The notes: generated by a model from the sequence alone, not told the origin. 63,460 bases of DNA from Chromatiales bacterium (GCA_020831895.1 JAFIFS010000029.1:1-63460); one strand, 5' to 3'. Positions 1 to 8,555 are shown, counted from the first letter of the stretch. Translations and numbers: made by a program.

Positions 1-1426
1 GCAGCGCAATGACGCGCTTTTCCGCTATTCCTGCTCGCTGCGCGGGCGCGGCCTGGATCGAGCGGAAGCAGAGGCGCTGCTGGGAGTGGCGGCGTTGAAC
101 TGCAAGCCACCACTCCCCGCAGACGAAGCGCTGCAGTGCCTGGACAGCGCTTGGCGGTATGAGGCCCCGCAGGAGGCGCCGCCGGAGATCGCCGAGCTGG
201 CTCGGTTGCCGGCGCTGGAGTATGAGCGTGTCCGCAAGGAGCATGCAGAGCTGCTTGGCATGCGAGTCTCTGTGCTCGATGAACAGGTGGAGAGAGGCCG
301 CGCGGCTGCCGGCCAGCCGGAAGAAGCAATACCCTGTCCGCTGCCGATTGTTGAGCCCGCGCGCGATCCGCAGGACGGCGCGGTATTGCTGGATGAGCTT
401 GCTGCTCTCTTCCGGCGCTATGTGGTCCTGCCGCCGCATGCGGCAGAAACCCTCGCGCTCTGGGTGCTTTTCAGTTGGTGCATTGACAGCGTTCGGGTGG
501 CGCCGGTCCTGGCCATCACTTCGCCGGAAAAGCGCTGCGGAAAGACAACAGTTCTGAGCCTGCTGGCGGGCCTTTGCCGCCGCCCGTTGCCATCAGCCAA
601 CCTGACCGCAGCGGTGCTGTATCGCGCGGTGGAGGCGTGGCAGCCCACACTGCTGATCGACGAAGCGGATACGTTCCTTCGCAACAGCGATGAGCTGCGA
701 GGCATCCTGAACTCGGGGCATACACGGCCCACAGCGTTCGTGCTGCGCACGGTCGGCGATGATCACCTGCCTGCACGCTTCAGCACCTGGGGCGCCAAAG
801 CCATCGCCCTGATCGGCAAGCTGCCCGACACGTTGCATGACCGCGCGCTAGAGGTTCGGCTCAAGCGCCGGCTGCCGGGGGAACCGGCAGAGAAGCTTCG
901 CCTGCGGAAGTTGAATGGCGCCGCTGACTCACTCGCCGCACGCTGCGCGCGCTGGGCACTGGACAACGCCTATGCGCTTCAAGACGCCGAGCCTGCTGCC
1001 CCGGAAGCGCTAAACGACCGGGCGGCAGACAACTGGGAGCCGCTGCTTGCTATCGCTGACCGGGCAGGTGGGGGATGGCCGGCCGTGGCCCGACAGGCAG
1101 CGCTGCAGGCCGCTGGTGGGGCAGGGGATGAGGATAGCTACCGGGTGCTGCTGCTGGAGGATATCCGGGTCGCGTTCGACCAGAGCAGCCAGGAGCGCCT
1201 GAGCACGCTGGAGCTGATCACGCAGCTCGGGCGTTTGGAGGAACGCCCTTGGTCGGACTTGGAGCGGGGGCAGCCGATCAGTCCGCGCCGGCTGGCCAAG
1301 ATGTTGGCTGGCTTCGCTATCCGCCCCGTCACGGTCCGGCTCCCCAGCGGCGCTACGCAGAAGGGCTACAAGCGGGAGTCCTTCGCCGATACCTGGGCCC
1401 GTTATCTGGCGCCGCCGGCAGCCTGA
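1..1426 (+). CDS. Partial mobile-element replication protein, PriCT_1 + DUF3631 domains
   Basis: The 5' end lies outside the window: the frame is open from base 2, giving 474 visible residues. The first ~50 visible residues (frame upstream of and including the GTG at 86) read like a primase C-terminal PriCT_1 domain: RNDALFR near the edge, an EAEALL helix, then NCKPPLP and an SAWRY end. A P-loop-like segment SPEKRCGKTT and acidic LLIDEAD follow, then LRGILNSGH, matching DUF3631, an ATPase-like domain at the C terminus of phage and plasmid primase/helicase proteins. The GTG at 86 is unlikely to be the true start because the homologous domain begins before it. Likely role: replication of an integrated element. 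The family call is from motifs; the function is by analogy. Confidence 0.8.
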   Translation, partial: QRNDALFRYSCSLRGRGLDRAEAEALLGVAALNCKPPLPADEALQCLDSAWRYEAPQEAPPEIAELARLPALEYERVRKEHAELLGMRVSVLDEQVERGRAAAGQPEEAIPCPLPIVEPARDPQDGAVLLDELAALFRRYVVLPPHAAETLALWVLFSWCIDSVRVAPVLAITSPEKRCGKTTVLSLLAGLCRRPLPSANLTAAVLYRAVEAWQPTLLIDEADTFLRNSDELRGILNSGHTRPTAFVLRTVGDDHLPARFSTWGAKAIALIGKLPDTLHDRALEVRLKRRLPGEPAEKLRLRKLNGAADSLAARCARWALDNAYALQDAEPAAPEALNDRAADNWEPLLAIADRAGGGWPAVARQAALQAAGGAGDEDSYRVLLLEDIRVAFDQSSQERLSTLELITQLGRLEERPWSDLERGQPISPRRLAKMLAGFAIRPVTVRLPSGATQKGYKRESFADTWARYLAPPAA

Positions 1427-1464
1427 CGGATGCTCGCCAGCTATGTCTCGCCCCCGCACTGCCG

Positions 1465-1603
1465 TTTCTATCCGTCACAACGTCACAACCCAATGGTGGA
1501 GCGGGTTTCAGCCGCTTTTCATCCGTCACAGGCGGGTCGGGTGTGACGGATAGAAAGTGACCTAAGGTATTGAAAATAAATGGATGTGACGTTGTGACGG
1601 ATA
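1465..1603. repeat. Symmetric array of ATCCGTCACA repeats (iteron-like)
   Basis: Four exact copies of ATCCGTCACA sit in the gap between the two replication genes: direct at 1470-1479 and 1521-1530, inverted at 1542-1551 and 1593-1602. The outer pair extends to an exact 19-bp inverted repeat (TATCCGTCACAACGTCACA at 1469-1487 and its complement at 1585-1603). The first and third copies extend to a 15-bp inverted match (1465-1479 and 1542-1556). An AT-rich tract (1561-1584) lies just inside the last copy. The layout fits a replication-initiator or repressor binding array. The origin role is inference. Confidence 0.7.
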
Positions 1604-1631
1604 AATCCCCCCGCTCTGGCGCCAGAGACTG

Positions 1632-2945
1632 ATGGAACCCCGGGAAATGACAACTCCAATTGCCGGCATCACGCGAGAGAGCCTGCGCAGAAGCGCGCCA
1701 AAGGCCAATGGGTGGCACGAAGCCGGCTTTGTGATTGGCAGTCGCCAGATCGGCGCCGGGGGTGTGCAGCCACTCAGGGGCTCCGTGGCAGGCCCCGGCT
1801 GGGAGCCCGCTGGCAGCTTGGAAGGTTGGCTGGACGCATCCGGCGTGCTCGCTGAGCCTGGCTGCGAGGCTCATGCACTCGTGCTGCTGGCCGGCTTTGG
1901 CGCCCCCCTGCTGCATTTGTGTGGCTGGCAGGCCGCCGTGCTGTCACTGGCGGGGGTGTCCGGCGCGGGGAAGACGCTGGCGGCCCGGGCGGCGCTGTCG
2001 ATCTATGCCGATCCCAACGTGCTGGCGAGGCAGGCGAGCAGCGGGGACATGCTGGACGAATCGGATTTCGCGGCTGTTCGGCATCTGCCCCTGCTTCTGG
2101 ACGAGACCACTGGGATACGCCCCGAGCGGCTGGCCGCTTTTGTCTATGTGGCGACCAACGGGCACGGTCACGGCAGCAGGGGCGCCCTACCGCCTTGGCA
2201 GACCATCGCCCTGTTGACCAGCAACCGGCCGCTGCTCGATAACCGGATTGCCGTTGTCGCGGAGGCTCACCGCAGGCGGGTCATTGAGTTGTACTTCCCG
2301 GCCGCCATGAGCGCAGAGGCGGGTGAGCGTCTGGCCCAGGTGCAACACCACTTCGGCCATGCCGGCGAGACATACCTTCGGGAAGTCTGCGCCCGGCGCG
2401 CCGAGCTGGCGGAAGTGCTGAGGGCAGCTCGGGAGACCGTGCAGCTGCAGTTCCGCCTGCCTGATGCTCAGCGCTTTGCGCTATGGACACTGGCCGCCGC
2501 CTTGGTCGGAGGAGAGATAGCGCGAGCGCTGAAACTTCACCAGATCGACGTAGCGGCAACAATCGCCTTGGCCGGTGAAAAGCTGCGTCAGGACGCCGCC
2601 GTCACACTGCCGGCGCCTGTGCTGGCCGGCCGGCTGATCCACGACTGGCTGGCTGAGAACGATTACCGGATTGCCCGTTGGGCCGCTCGCACCCCCGCCA
2701 CCGAGGCCGACTATCTGCCAAGCAAGCCAGTCGGCCGAAACTTTGGCCGAATCATCGCCGTCCGGTGCCGGTCGATAACCAATATGCTAAAAGAGCACGG
2801 GCTAGGGCCGCAGGCCCTGCATGAATGGCTCGGGCGCTCTGGCACGGAGTCGGCGCGCCGGAAGTTGATCATCGCGCCCAACCAGCGGCAGGAGTGGGTC
2901 TATTGCATCGACGCAGAAAAGCTTAGCGACGCGTTTACCCGCTGA
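1632..2945 (+). CDS. DUF927-family P-loop NTPase of a mobile element
   Basis: 437 residues. A Walker A motif GVSGAGKT follows LSLAG, then LLLDETTG (Walker B-like) and LLTSNRPLLDN (sensor-like). This is the pattern of the DUF927 family, helicase-like ATPases of phages, satellites and integrative elements, usually next to a primase. The C-terminal ~100 residues look like a winged-helix-type tail. ATG at 1632 was used; an in-frame ATG at 1647 is an alternative. Its partner is the PriCT_1-DUF3631 gene upstream, separated by the repeat array. No integrase or capsid gene is visible, so the element type is unknown. Confidence 0.82.
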   Translation: MEPREMTTPIAGITRESLRRSAPKANGWHEAGFVIGSRQIGAGGVQPLRGSVAGPGWEPAGSLEGWLDASGVLAEPGCEAHALVLLAGFGAPLLHLCGWQAAVLSLAGVSGAGKTLAARAALSIYADPNVLARQASSGDMLDESDFAAVRHLPLLLDETTGIRPERLAAFVYVATNGHGHGSRGALPPWQTIALLTSNRPLLDNRIAVVAEAHRRRVIELYFPAAMSAEAGERLAQVQHHFGHAGETYLREVCARRAELAEVLRAARETVQLQFRLPDAQRFALWTLAAALVGGEIARALKLHQIDVAATIALAGEKLRQDAAVTLPAPVLAGRLIHDWLAENDYRIARWAARTPATEADYLPSKPVGRNFGRIIAVRCRSITNMLKEHGLGPQALHEWLGRSGTESARRKLIIAPNQRQEWVYCIDAEKLSDAFTR

Positions 2946-3264
2946 TCGCGTCAAGTTTGCTTTGCATGCCGAAAATTGGGGTTGTGATGTGGGGGGGTGA
3001 GGCCGACGCCCCCCGCCTCCGCGAGATTTTTAATGCCAAGCGGCACCGAAGTACGCGAAGCGCTTCTTCGTCAGGGCGCAAGCCCATCTCGTAGGCCACA
3101 AGCGGCCGGCAGTGCGGCGCCAATGGGGGTATGAATCGGGGTACCTCCGGGAAAAACAATCAGATAAGTTTTGTTTATTCAGCAGGTTATATGAGGCATG
3201 CGAGTCCACTTTCCGGCACCATTCACCCAGCTCCACATACTGCTCGATGCGGCAGCAGGCCTGC
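2946..3264. other. Gene-poor stretch, possible element/chromosome junction
   Basis: 319 bases between the DUF927 gene and hupE. Short open frames occur on both strands but none has a recognisable domain or convincing ribosome-binding site. The right half (about 3150-3195) is AT-rich in a GC-rich contig, and gene orientation and content change from mobile to chromosomal here. That fits an attachment-site region, but the other end of the element is outside the window, so no direct repeat can be matched. Confidence 0.35.
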
Positions 3265-3852
3265 TCAGGCCATGAACAGGAAGCCCACGCCGATCGCGGC
3301 AATCACCGCCCCGGCCACGCGCAGCAACATCCCGCCGCGCGGGTAGTGCTTCGGAATGTCTCCCAGAAGGACGCCCAGCAGGTGCAGCAGCGCGGTGCCG
3401 AGCAGGAAGCCGAAAGCATAGCGCCAGGGGCTGGCGAGCTCCGGCATTTCGGCGCCGTGGGCATAGCCATGGAAGCTGGCGAATATGCCTACCGCCACCA
3501 TGGCCCCGATGACTGGAATCCGGCGGTCCGCCGCGATGGCTGCGCCAAGCGCAAGTACCGAGAACGCGATGCCGTACTCGACGATATCCAGGGGGGGCAA
3601 GGCGAGACCGGCGAGGCCGCCCAGCGCCATCACCAGCACGAAGGTGCCGGGCACCGTCCAGATCGCCCGGCCGCCGATCTGGGCGCTGACTATGCCGACG
3701 CAGACCATCGCGAGAAAATGATCCAGGCCCAGCACAGGGTGGGTAAGCCCGGCGAGAAACGATCCAAAGGGCAGGCTCGCGCCTTCGTGGGCCAGCAGCT
3801 TCAGGGGCAGCAGCGCCGCGACGGCGGCGCAAGCTGAGCGGAGCGAGGGCAT
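3265..3852 (-). CDS. HupE/UreJ family metal-permease-like membrane protein
   Basis: 195 residues starting at ATG 3852 (a TTG just upstream would add one residue). An N-terminal signal-like hydrophobic segment ends near LLAHEG. It is followed by HPVLGLDHFLAM, with the conserved His and Asp of HupE/UreJ, and FHGYAHGAEMP in a later helix, another conserved His motif. About six transmembrane helices are predicted by eye. HupE/UreJ proteins are linked to nickel or cobalt uptake for hydrogenase or urease, but neither enzyme is encoded in the window. It lies 10 bases behind the hydrolase gene and may share its transcript. Confidence 0.85.
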   Translation of the reverse strand: MPSLRSACAAVAALLPLKLLAHEGASLPFGSFLAGLTHPVLGLDHFLAMVCVGIVSAQIGGRAIWTVPGTFVLVMALGGLAGLALPPLDIVEYGIAFSVLALGAAIAADRRIPVIGAMVAVGIFASFHGYAHGAEMPELASPWRYAFGFLLGTALLHLLGVLLGDIPKHYPRGGMLLRVAGAVIAAIGVGFLFMA

Positions 3853-3862
3853 CAACGGTTTC

Positions 3863-4897
3863 TCACTTCAGGTAGTCGATGATCATCTGGTTCACAAGGG
3901 CAGGCTGGTCGTAGATGGCCGCATGGCCGGCTCCGGGCACCACTTCCACTCGCACATCGTTCATGAGTCGCGTGGCCTTCCGTCCCACGGCATGGGGATT
4001 GTAGAGCACTTCGTGCTCGCCGAAGATCATCAGGCCGGGTCGAGCGAAAGCTCGCAGGATCTTCTTTGGCTCCGCCAGGAAGAAGCGACGCAGGACCCGG
4101 AGTCCCTGGCCGAAGTTGATCTTGCCCGTGGCCTCGTTGTAGATGCCCAGCGAGCGGTCAACGCGGTAGTGACGGGTGCAGAGCGCCATAGCCCTGGCGA
4201 GCTGGCGGTCGAAGGTGCCGAAGGAGCCTCCCGGACTCTTGGAGGACACTGATTTGGCCGTCAGGTCGTCCTGCAGTGCATCGGCGTCCTTGCTCTTTTT
4301 CATCACGCGCGTCAGCCAGATCTTGACCGGCAGCCGCGCGCGGGAGACGCCGGTGGGGCCCATCATCACGACCTTGCCGACGCGGTCCGGTGCATCTATG
4401 CCCATGCGCATCGCGACCCAGCCCCCGACACTCACCCCGGCGAAATGCGCCTGGCGCAGGCCGAGGTCATCCATCACGTCGGTAAGCCAGTGGGTGTAGT
4501 CGTCGTTCAGGAAGGAGGGCGGGTTGGGATCGCTGAGGCCGGGCTGGCCCGGAATATCCAGCGCATAGACGCGGAAGTCCCTGGCGAAATCCGGCAGCTG
4601 CTTGCGCCACAGCGGTGCGCAGCCGGCCACACCGGGGATCAGGAACAGCGCAGGGGCACCCTTTCGTCCTGACGCCAGCATGTGCGTGCGGCCGAACCGG
4701 GTATTGGCGAACAGTGACTCGAAAGGACATTCGATCTGGTCGACCACGGACTGGTACCAGTCCATGATCGCGTGGTAGCCCTCAGGTGACTTGTACAGCT
4801 TGAGGTCTGGTGGTGAATCCGCCTGTGTCAGGCCGGTATCGGAACGCGCCGACTGCATTCCCGCTGGCACGCCGCCCAGCACATTACTCTCGCCCAT
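3863..4897 (-). CDS. Alpha/beta-fold hydrolase
   Basis: 344 residues. The nucleophile elbow GVSVGG supplies the serine; GEHEVLYNP carries the likely acid and GAGHAA the catalytic histidine near the C terminus. The oxyanion region LIPGVAG and the loop DIPGQPGLSDP are typical of the fold. An unusual N-terminal ~60 residues precede the core with no signal peptide. Substrate cannot be told: esterase, C-C hydrolase and lactonase are all possible. It is transcribed away from ubiX, with a 168-bp intergenic region that must hold both promoters. Confidence 0.85.
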   Translation of the reverse strand: MGESNVLGGVPAGMQSARSDTGLTQADSPPDLKLYKSPEGYHAIMDWYQSVVDQIECPFESLFANTRFGRTHMLASGRKGAPALFLIPGVAGCAPLWRKQLPDFARDFRVYALDIPGQPGLSDPNPPSFLNDDYTHWLTDVMDDLGLRQAHFAGVSVGGWVAMRMGIDAPDRVGKVVMMGPTGVSRARLPVKIWLTRVMKKSKDADALQDDLTAKSVSSKSPGGSFGTFDRQLARAMALCTRHYRVDRSLGIYNEATGKINFGQGLRVLRRFFLAEPKKILRAFARPGLMIFGEHEVLYNPHAVGRKATRLMNDVRVEVVPGAGHAAIYDQPALVNQMIIDYLK

Positions 4898-5065
4898 TTC
4901 AACCCCCGTGGCAGTACTGCTTGCTGATGTTGACCTGCAGGCTTTCGCTTGATTGCAGTATCCGGATGCAACTTCCCCTGCGCCAGCCGCTCCGGTAAGG
5001 TTCAGTGAGCGCCGGCCCGAATGATGGGGGCTGGCATCCGCAAAATCCAGACCCCGGGGTCATCC

Positions 5066-5644
5066 ATGCGCCTGATCGTTGCCATCAGTGGTGCCAGCGG
5101 TGCCATCTACGGAATCCGCCTGCTGGAGGTGCTGCGGCAGGTGTCTGATGTCGAGACGCACCTGGTGCTCAGCAATGGCGGCAAGCTGAACATCGCGCTG
5201 GAAACGGACTGGACCGTCAAGCAGGTCGAGGCACTGGCGGACGAGGTCCACAGCGACCAGAACCTGGCAGCAACGATCGCCAGCGGATCTTTCAGGACTG
5301 ACGGAATGATCGTCGCGCCCTGCTCGATGAAGACGCTGTCCGGCATTGTGAACTCGTATGCCGACAACCTGGTCGTCCGCGCGGCGGACGTGGTGCTCAA
5401 GGAGTATCGGCGTCTGGTGCTCGTGCCGCGCGAGATGCCGCTGCATGTCGGTCACTGCCGGCTGATGCTGCAGGCCGCTGAGATGGGTGCCGTGCTGGTG
5501 CCCCCGATGCCGGCCTTCTACAACGAGCCGCGCACGATCGATGACCTGATCAACCACACGGTTGGGCGCCTGCTCGACCTCTTCGATATCGACAGTGGCC
5601 TGGTAAAGCGTTGGGCCGGTGCCGGCCAGCGCAGCAAGTCATGA
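5066..5644 (+). CDS. ubiX: UbiX-type flavin prenyltransferase
   Basis: 192 residues from ATG 5066, where MRLIVAISGASGA gives the canonical start of the family; a longer frame from 5021 has no homologous content. UbiX joins a dimethylallyl group to FMN to make prenylated FMN, the cofactor of UbiD decarboxylases. Seen: the N-terminal ISGASGA flavin loop, APCSMKTLSGI, and REMPLHVGH before the conserved PPMPAFYNEP segment. A divergent UbiD gene lies 3 kb downstream on the same strand but is not contiguous. The stop codon overlaps the next start (ATGA), suggesting translational coupling. Confidence 0.93.
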   Translation: MRLIVAISGASGAIYGIRLLEVLRQVSDVETHLVLSNGGKLNIALETDWTVKQVEALADEVHSDQNLAATIASGSFRTDGMIVAPCSMKTLSGIVNSYADNLVVRAADVVLKEYRRLVLVPREMPLHVGHCRLMLQAAEMGAVLVPPMPAFYNEPRTIDDLINHTVGRLLDLFDIDSGLVKRWAGAGQRSKS

Positions 5645-6138
5645 CGCCGGCCGGGGAGGAGGCCCTGCCGGCGATCCGGGAGATGCTGGCGTCGTACAGC
5701 ACGATGGCGCTAGGCACGACGTCTCCGGGCGCGTCCTGGGTAGCGACGGTTTTCTACGCCAGTGACGAGCGCCTGCGCCTGTTCTTCGTATCGGACCCGC
5801 GGACGCGTCACGGACGCGACCTGGAGGCGGAGCCGAGGGCGAGCGCCGCAATCAATGCCGATGTCTCGACCTGGGACGACGTGCGCGGGCTTCAGCTCAC
5901 TGGGACGGTCACGGTGCTTGCGGGCCCGGAGCGCGAAGAGGCGCTGGCGGCCTATCTCGACAAGTTTCCTGATGTCCGCCGGCTCTTCGAGTCTCCGCGC
6001 GACGAGAGCGAGCGTGTCATTGGTGCGCGGCTCAGGGGCGCGAACTTCTACGCGCTGGTGCCTGACTGGATCAGGCTGATAGACAACCGGAACGGGTTTG
6101 GCTGGAAGCGGGAGATCCGGTTTCCTCCGGACGTTTAG
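5641..6138 (+). CDS. YhbP-like (UPF0306) flavin split-barrel protein
   Basis: 165 residues; ATG 5641 overlaps the ubiX stop. The sequence resembles the pyridoxamine-phosphate-oxidase-like split barrel, with an ending close to E. coli YhbP (IRLIDNRNGFGWKREIRF-like C terminus) and an FVSDPRTRHGRDL segment matching the flavin-binding region. Such proteins bind FMN or F420 and reduce or oxidise small substrates; the reaction here is unknown. The tight coupling to ubiX hints at flavin handling. It is followed directly by the interspersed repeats. Confidence 0.8.
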   Translation: MTPAGEEALPAIREMLASYSTMALGTTSPGASWVATVFYASDERLRLFFVSDPRTRHGRDLEAEPRASAAINADVSTWDDVRGLQLTGTVTVLAGPEREEALAAYLDKFPDVRRLFESPRDESERVIGARLRGANFYALVPDWIRLIDNRNGFGWKREIRFPPDV

Positions 6139-6173
6139 GTTGCCCGGGGGCGCTTGTTTCGGCTGTCGGTAGT

Positions 6174-6440
6174 GTGTACCTGCGGGCGTCCCGCTACGGC
6201 TGTCGCCTCCGGGGACTCCCTCCGGCACCGCGGTCGGCCTCAGCAGTCTCGGCTGCGGCGATTGAACACGCGGTGCTATGGTTCTTTGCGTGTTCGTGCC
6301 CTGCGCTGCTGGCAGGGCTGACGGAGAACGGCTTGACGAAGCGCCGGAGGATCACCCCCGAAGGGCGTAGCCCGGCAGGGGGTGATCCGCAGGCGCAGCT
6401 GGCGACGTTCAACCCGGTTCCCCAGACACAGCCGCCAGTG
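6174..6440. repeat. GC-rich interspersed repeat, copy 1
   Basis: A ~265-bp unit starting GTGTACCTGCGGGCGTCCCG and ending CAGCCGCCAGTG. It is nearly identical to copy 2 over bases 6188-6404. Short open frames exist inside but are shared only with other copies, so it is not treated as coding. Its look (CGGCTGTCGCCTCCGG, GAAGCGCCGGAGG, CGAAGGGCG-AGCCCG) recalls non-coding dispersed repeats of high-GC gammaproteobacteria. Confidence 0.85.
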
Positions 6441-6446
6441 CCAGAG

Positions 6447-6700
6447 GTCCCGCTGCGGCTGTCGCCTCCGGGGGCTCCCTCCGGCACCGCGGCCGGCCTC
6501 AGCAGTCTCGGCTGCGGCGATTGAACACGCGGTGCTGTGGTTCTTTGCGTGTTCGTGCCCTGCGCTGCTGGCAGGGCTGACAGAGAACGGCTTGACGAAG
6601 CGCCGGAGGATCACCCCCGAAGGGCGCAGCCCGGGAGGGGGTGATCCGCAGGCGCAGCTCGCGATGTGCAAACCGGTGCCGCACACACACCCGCCAGCCC
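6447..6700. repeat. GC-rich interspersed repeat, copy 2
   Basis: Direct copy of the unit at 6174-6440, offset by 259 bases. The core 6447-6663 matches copy 1 with only a handful of substitutions; the last ~35 bases diverge. It ends about 10 bases before the stop codon of the convergently read DUF3598-like gene. Confidence 0.85.
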
Positions 6701-6710
6701 CAAGGCCCGC

Positions 6711-7235
6711 TCACGCTGCCTCGGCCTGATCCAGCCGTGACGGATATTCCGACCAGTCGCGGCTGACGAGCTCCTCGTCGATCAGGGTGCGCTGGAACAG
6801 CCGTCCGTCGCGAAACCACTGCCAGACTCTTGCCCGGTGCCTGCCGCAGTCGCTGAGCTGGATCATTTCGTAGAGATAGACGTCGCGTTCTGCGGGCCGC
6901 GTCCAGTAGAGCATCAGCGTGCGGCCAAACGGATCCAGCGGCACGCTCGCGGCCCACCCGTCGATCAGGTTGCGGTCAAAGACCAGGCGTCCATCCCTGA
7001 TCTGCGCCGGGAACTCCCGCCGCTCCTTGCGTCCGTCGGCCCACCGGTAGTGGTTGGTCTGGTGATAGGGCCAGCGGGTCTCGTTAGTGAAGCGGCAGAT
7101 CAGGCGCGAGCTGTGCTGGTCTGTTTGCTGCCCAGCGGCATCGTAGTAGCGGTAGGTGCCATCCCAGATGCCTTCATGGCGTGCGATGCCAGGTACTGCA
7201 CTGCGCCAGGGGTTGGGCTTTTGTGCTGCGTTCAT
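6711..7235 (-). CDS. DUF3598-like conserved protein
   Basis: 174 residues, ATG 7235 with AAGGA about eight bases upstream. Features: PGIARHEGIWDGTYRYYDAAG near the start, then YHQTNHYRWADGR, and RARVWQWFRDGRLFQRTLIDEE near the C terminus. This resembles small lipocalin/calycin-like proteins annotated as DUF3598-type in proteobacteria. No signal peptide or membrane segment. Function unknown. It stands alone on the minus strand, bracketed on both sides by copies of the interspersed repeat. Confidence 0.65.
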   Translation of the reverse strand: MNAAQKPNPWRSAVPGIARHEGIWDGTYRYYDAAGQQTDQHSSRLICRFTNETRWPYHQTNHYRWADGRKERREFPAQIRDGRLVFDRNLIDGWAASVPLDPFGRTLMLYWTRPAERDVYLYEMIQLSDCGRHRARVWQWFRDGRLFQRTLIDEELVSRDWSEYPSRLDQAEAA

Positions 7236-7342
7236 GTCGCTGTCCTTGCTGGCCTCTTGATGGGGTCATTGGGCCAGCCGTGGCTTTCGGGTGCATTGAC
7301 AATGCTCATTAGGGCGTGCGGCTGATGCCTGGCTGGTGGTGG

Positions 7343-7400
7343 GTGCCTGCGGGCGTCCCGCTGCGGCTGTCGCCTCCGGGAACTCCCTCCGGCACCGCGC
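7343..7400. repeat. GC-rich interspersed repeat, truncated copy 3
   Basis: Only the left ~58 bases of the unit are present (GTGCCTGCGGGCGTCCCG through CTCCGGCACCGCG). The sequence then departs from the consensus; copy 4 starts 45 bases later. Confidence 0.75.
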
Positions 7401-7444
7401 CCCGGTTCAGTCAGGTTTGAGCCGCTGATTTTGGCGCTGGTGCT

Positions 7445-7711
7445 GTGTGCCTGCGGGAGCCCCGCTGCGGCTGTCGCCTTCGGGGACTCCCTCCAGCACT
7501 ATGGCCGGCCTCAGCGGTCCGGGCTGCGGCGATAGTACGCGCGGTGCTGTGGCTCTCTGCGAGTTCTTTCCCTGCGCTGCCTTTTTGGGGCGGGCTGCAC
7601 GGCCTGCCGAAGCGCCGGAGGGGCACTCCACAAGGGCGCAGCCCGGGAGGGGGTGATCCGCAGGCGCAGCTGGCGACCTTCAACCCGGTTCCCGAGACGC
7701 AGCCGCCAGTG
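7445..7711. repeat. GC-rich interspersed repeat, copy 4
   Basis: Full-length but more diverged copy. The ends match copy 1 (GTGTGCCTGCGGG at the left; TTCAACCCGGTTCC and GCAGCCGCCAGTG at the right). The middle is altered, with CCTTTTTGGGGCGGGC replacing the CTGGCAGGGCTG of copies 1 and 2. It ends ~44 bases before the SDR stop codon. Confidence 0.8.
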
Positions 7712-7754
7712 TCAGCAGTCCAACCTGCCCGCGCTGAAGCCCGGTTTCCGACCC

Positions 7755-8555
7755 TCAGTAGGACTCGCCGCTGGAGTAGGGTGGCAGCGAGCCGATGTGG
7801 ATGCCGCTGTCGATGATCAGCGTTTCGCCCGTGATCAGGCGTGCGCCCTCGAGGAACCAGACCAGCACCTCGGCCACGTCCTCGGCCGTGGCCACCTGCT
7901 TCAGCGGCAGCTGCTGCGCCGTTGCATCCAGCATCGCCTGGTACTGCTCGTCACCCATGCCCGCCTTAAGCCAGCGCGTCTGGATCATGCCCGGGACCAC
8001 CGCGTTGATCCGGATTTCCGGAGCCAGCACGTGGGCCAGCGACTTTGTCATCATGTTCAGCGCTGCCTTGGAGATAGCATAGGGGATCGAAGAGCCGATG
8101 CCCGTGACGCCGCCGATAGAGGAATCATTGACGATGGCCCCGGCGCCCTGCTTGCGCATGTATGGCTCGACTGCCCGGACCATCTGGTAGGCGCCGACGA
8201 CGTTGACGGCATAGATATCGAGGAAGTCCTGCTTGCTGACGCCGTCGAGCTTCGGGTAGGGGTTGAACTTGGTGCGGGCGGCGTTGTTGATCAGGTAGTC
8301 GATCCGGCCCCACTTGTCGGCGGCGGCCCTGGCCATTGCCTGACAGGCGCTGTCGTCGGAGACGTCGCCCTGGAACACGATCGCCTCGGCGCCGCGGGCG
8401 CGGCAGGTTTCCGCGGTGGCCTCTGCCTCCGCCTGGCTGCGCGTGTAGTTGATGACGACGTTGCAGCCGCGCTCGGCCAGCATGATGGCTGCGGCAGCGC
8501 CTACGCCAGTGGCTGACCCGGTGACGATGGCCACTTTGCCCTTGCTGTTGCTCAT
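7755..8555 (-). CDS. Short-chain dehydrogenase/reductase
   Basis: 266 residues from ATG 8555, preceded by GGGAAAAA; a longer frame from 8600 lacks family content. Classical SDR: TGSATGVG cofactor loop near residue 12, NNA motif, Ser in NDSSIGG, YAISK catalytic Tyr/Lys. The loop after beta-strand 2 suggests NADP(H) but is not decisive. It oxidises or reduces an unknown alcohol/carbonyl. Divergent from the UbiD gene across 139 bases. Confidence 0.92.
   Translation of the reverse strand: MSNSKGKVAIVTGSATGVGAAAAIMLAERGCNVVINYTRSQAEAEATAETCRARGAEAIVFQGDVSDDSACQAMARAAADKWGRIDYLINNAARTKFNPYPKLDGVSKQDFLDIYAVNVVGAYQMVRAVEPYMRKQGAGAIVNDSSIGGVTGIGSSIPYAISKAALNMMTKSLAHVLAPEIRINAVVPGMIQTRWLKAGMGDEQYQAMLDATAQQLPLKQVATAEDVAEVLVWFLEGARLITGETLIIDSGIHIGSLPPYSSGESY

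Noticed and set aside
3112..3837. 241-residue plus-strand frame over hupE
   Set aside because: Antisense to a clear HupE/UreJ gene; low-complexity His/Arg/Gln content.
6174..6729. Small proteins encoded in the repeats
   Set aside because: The frames exist only because the repeat is GC-rich and recurs; no coding bias or ribosome-binding site.
6174..7711. CRISPR array
   Set aside because: Units are ~265 bp, irregularly spaced, with a gene between them; no short regular repeats or cas genes.
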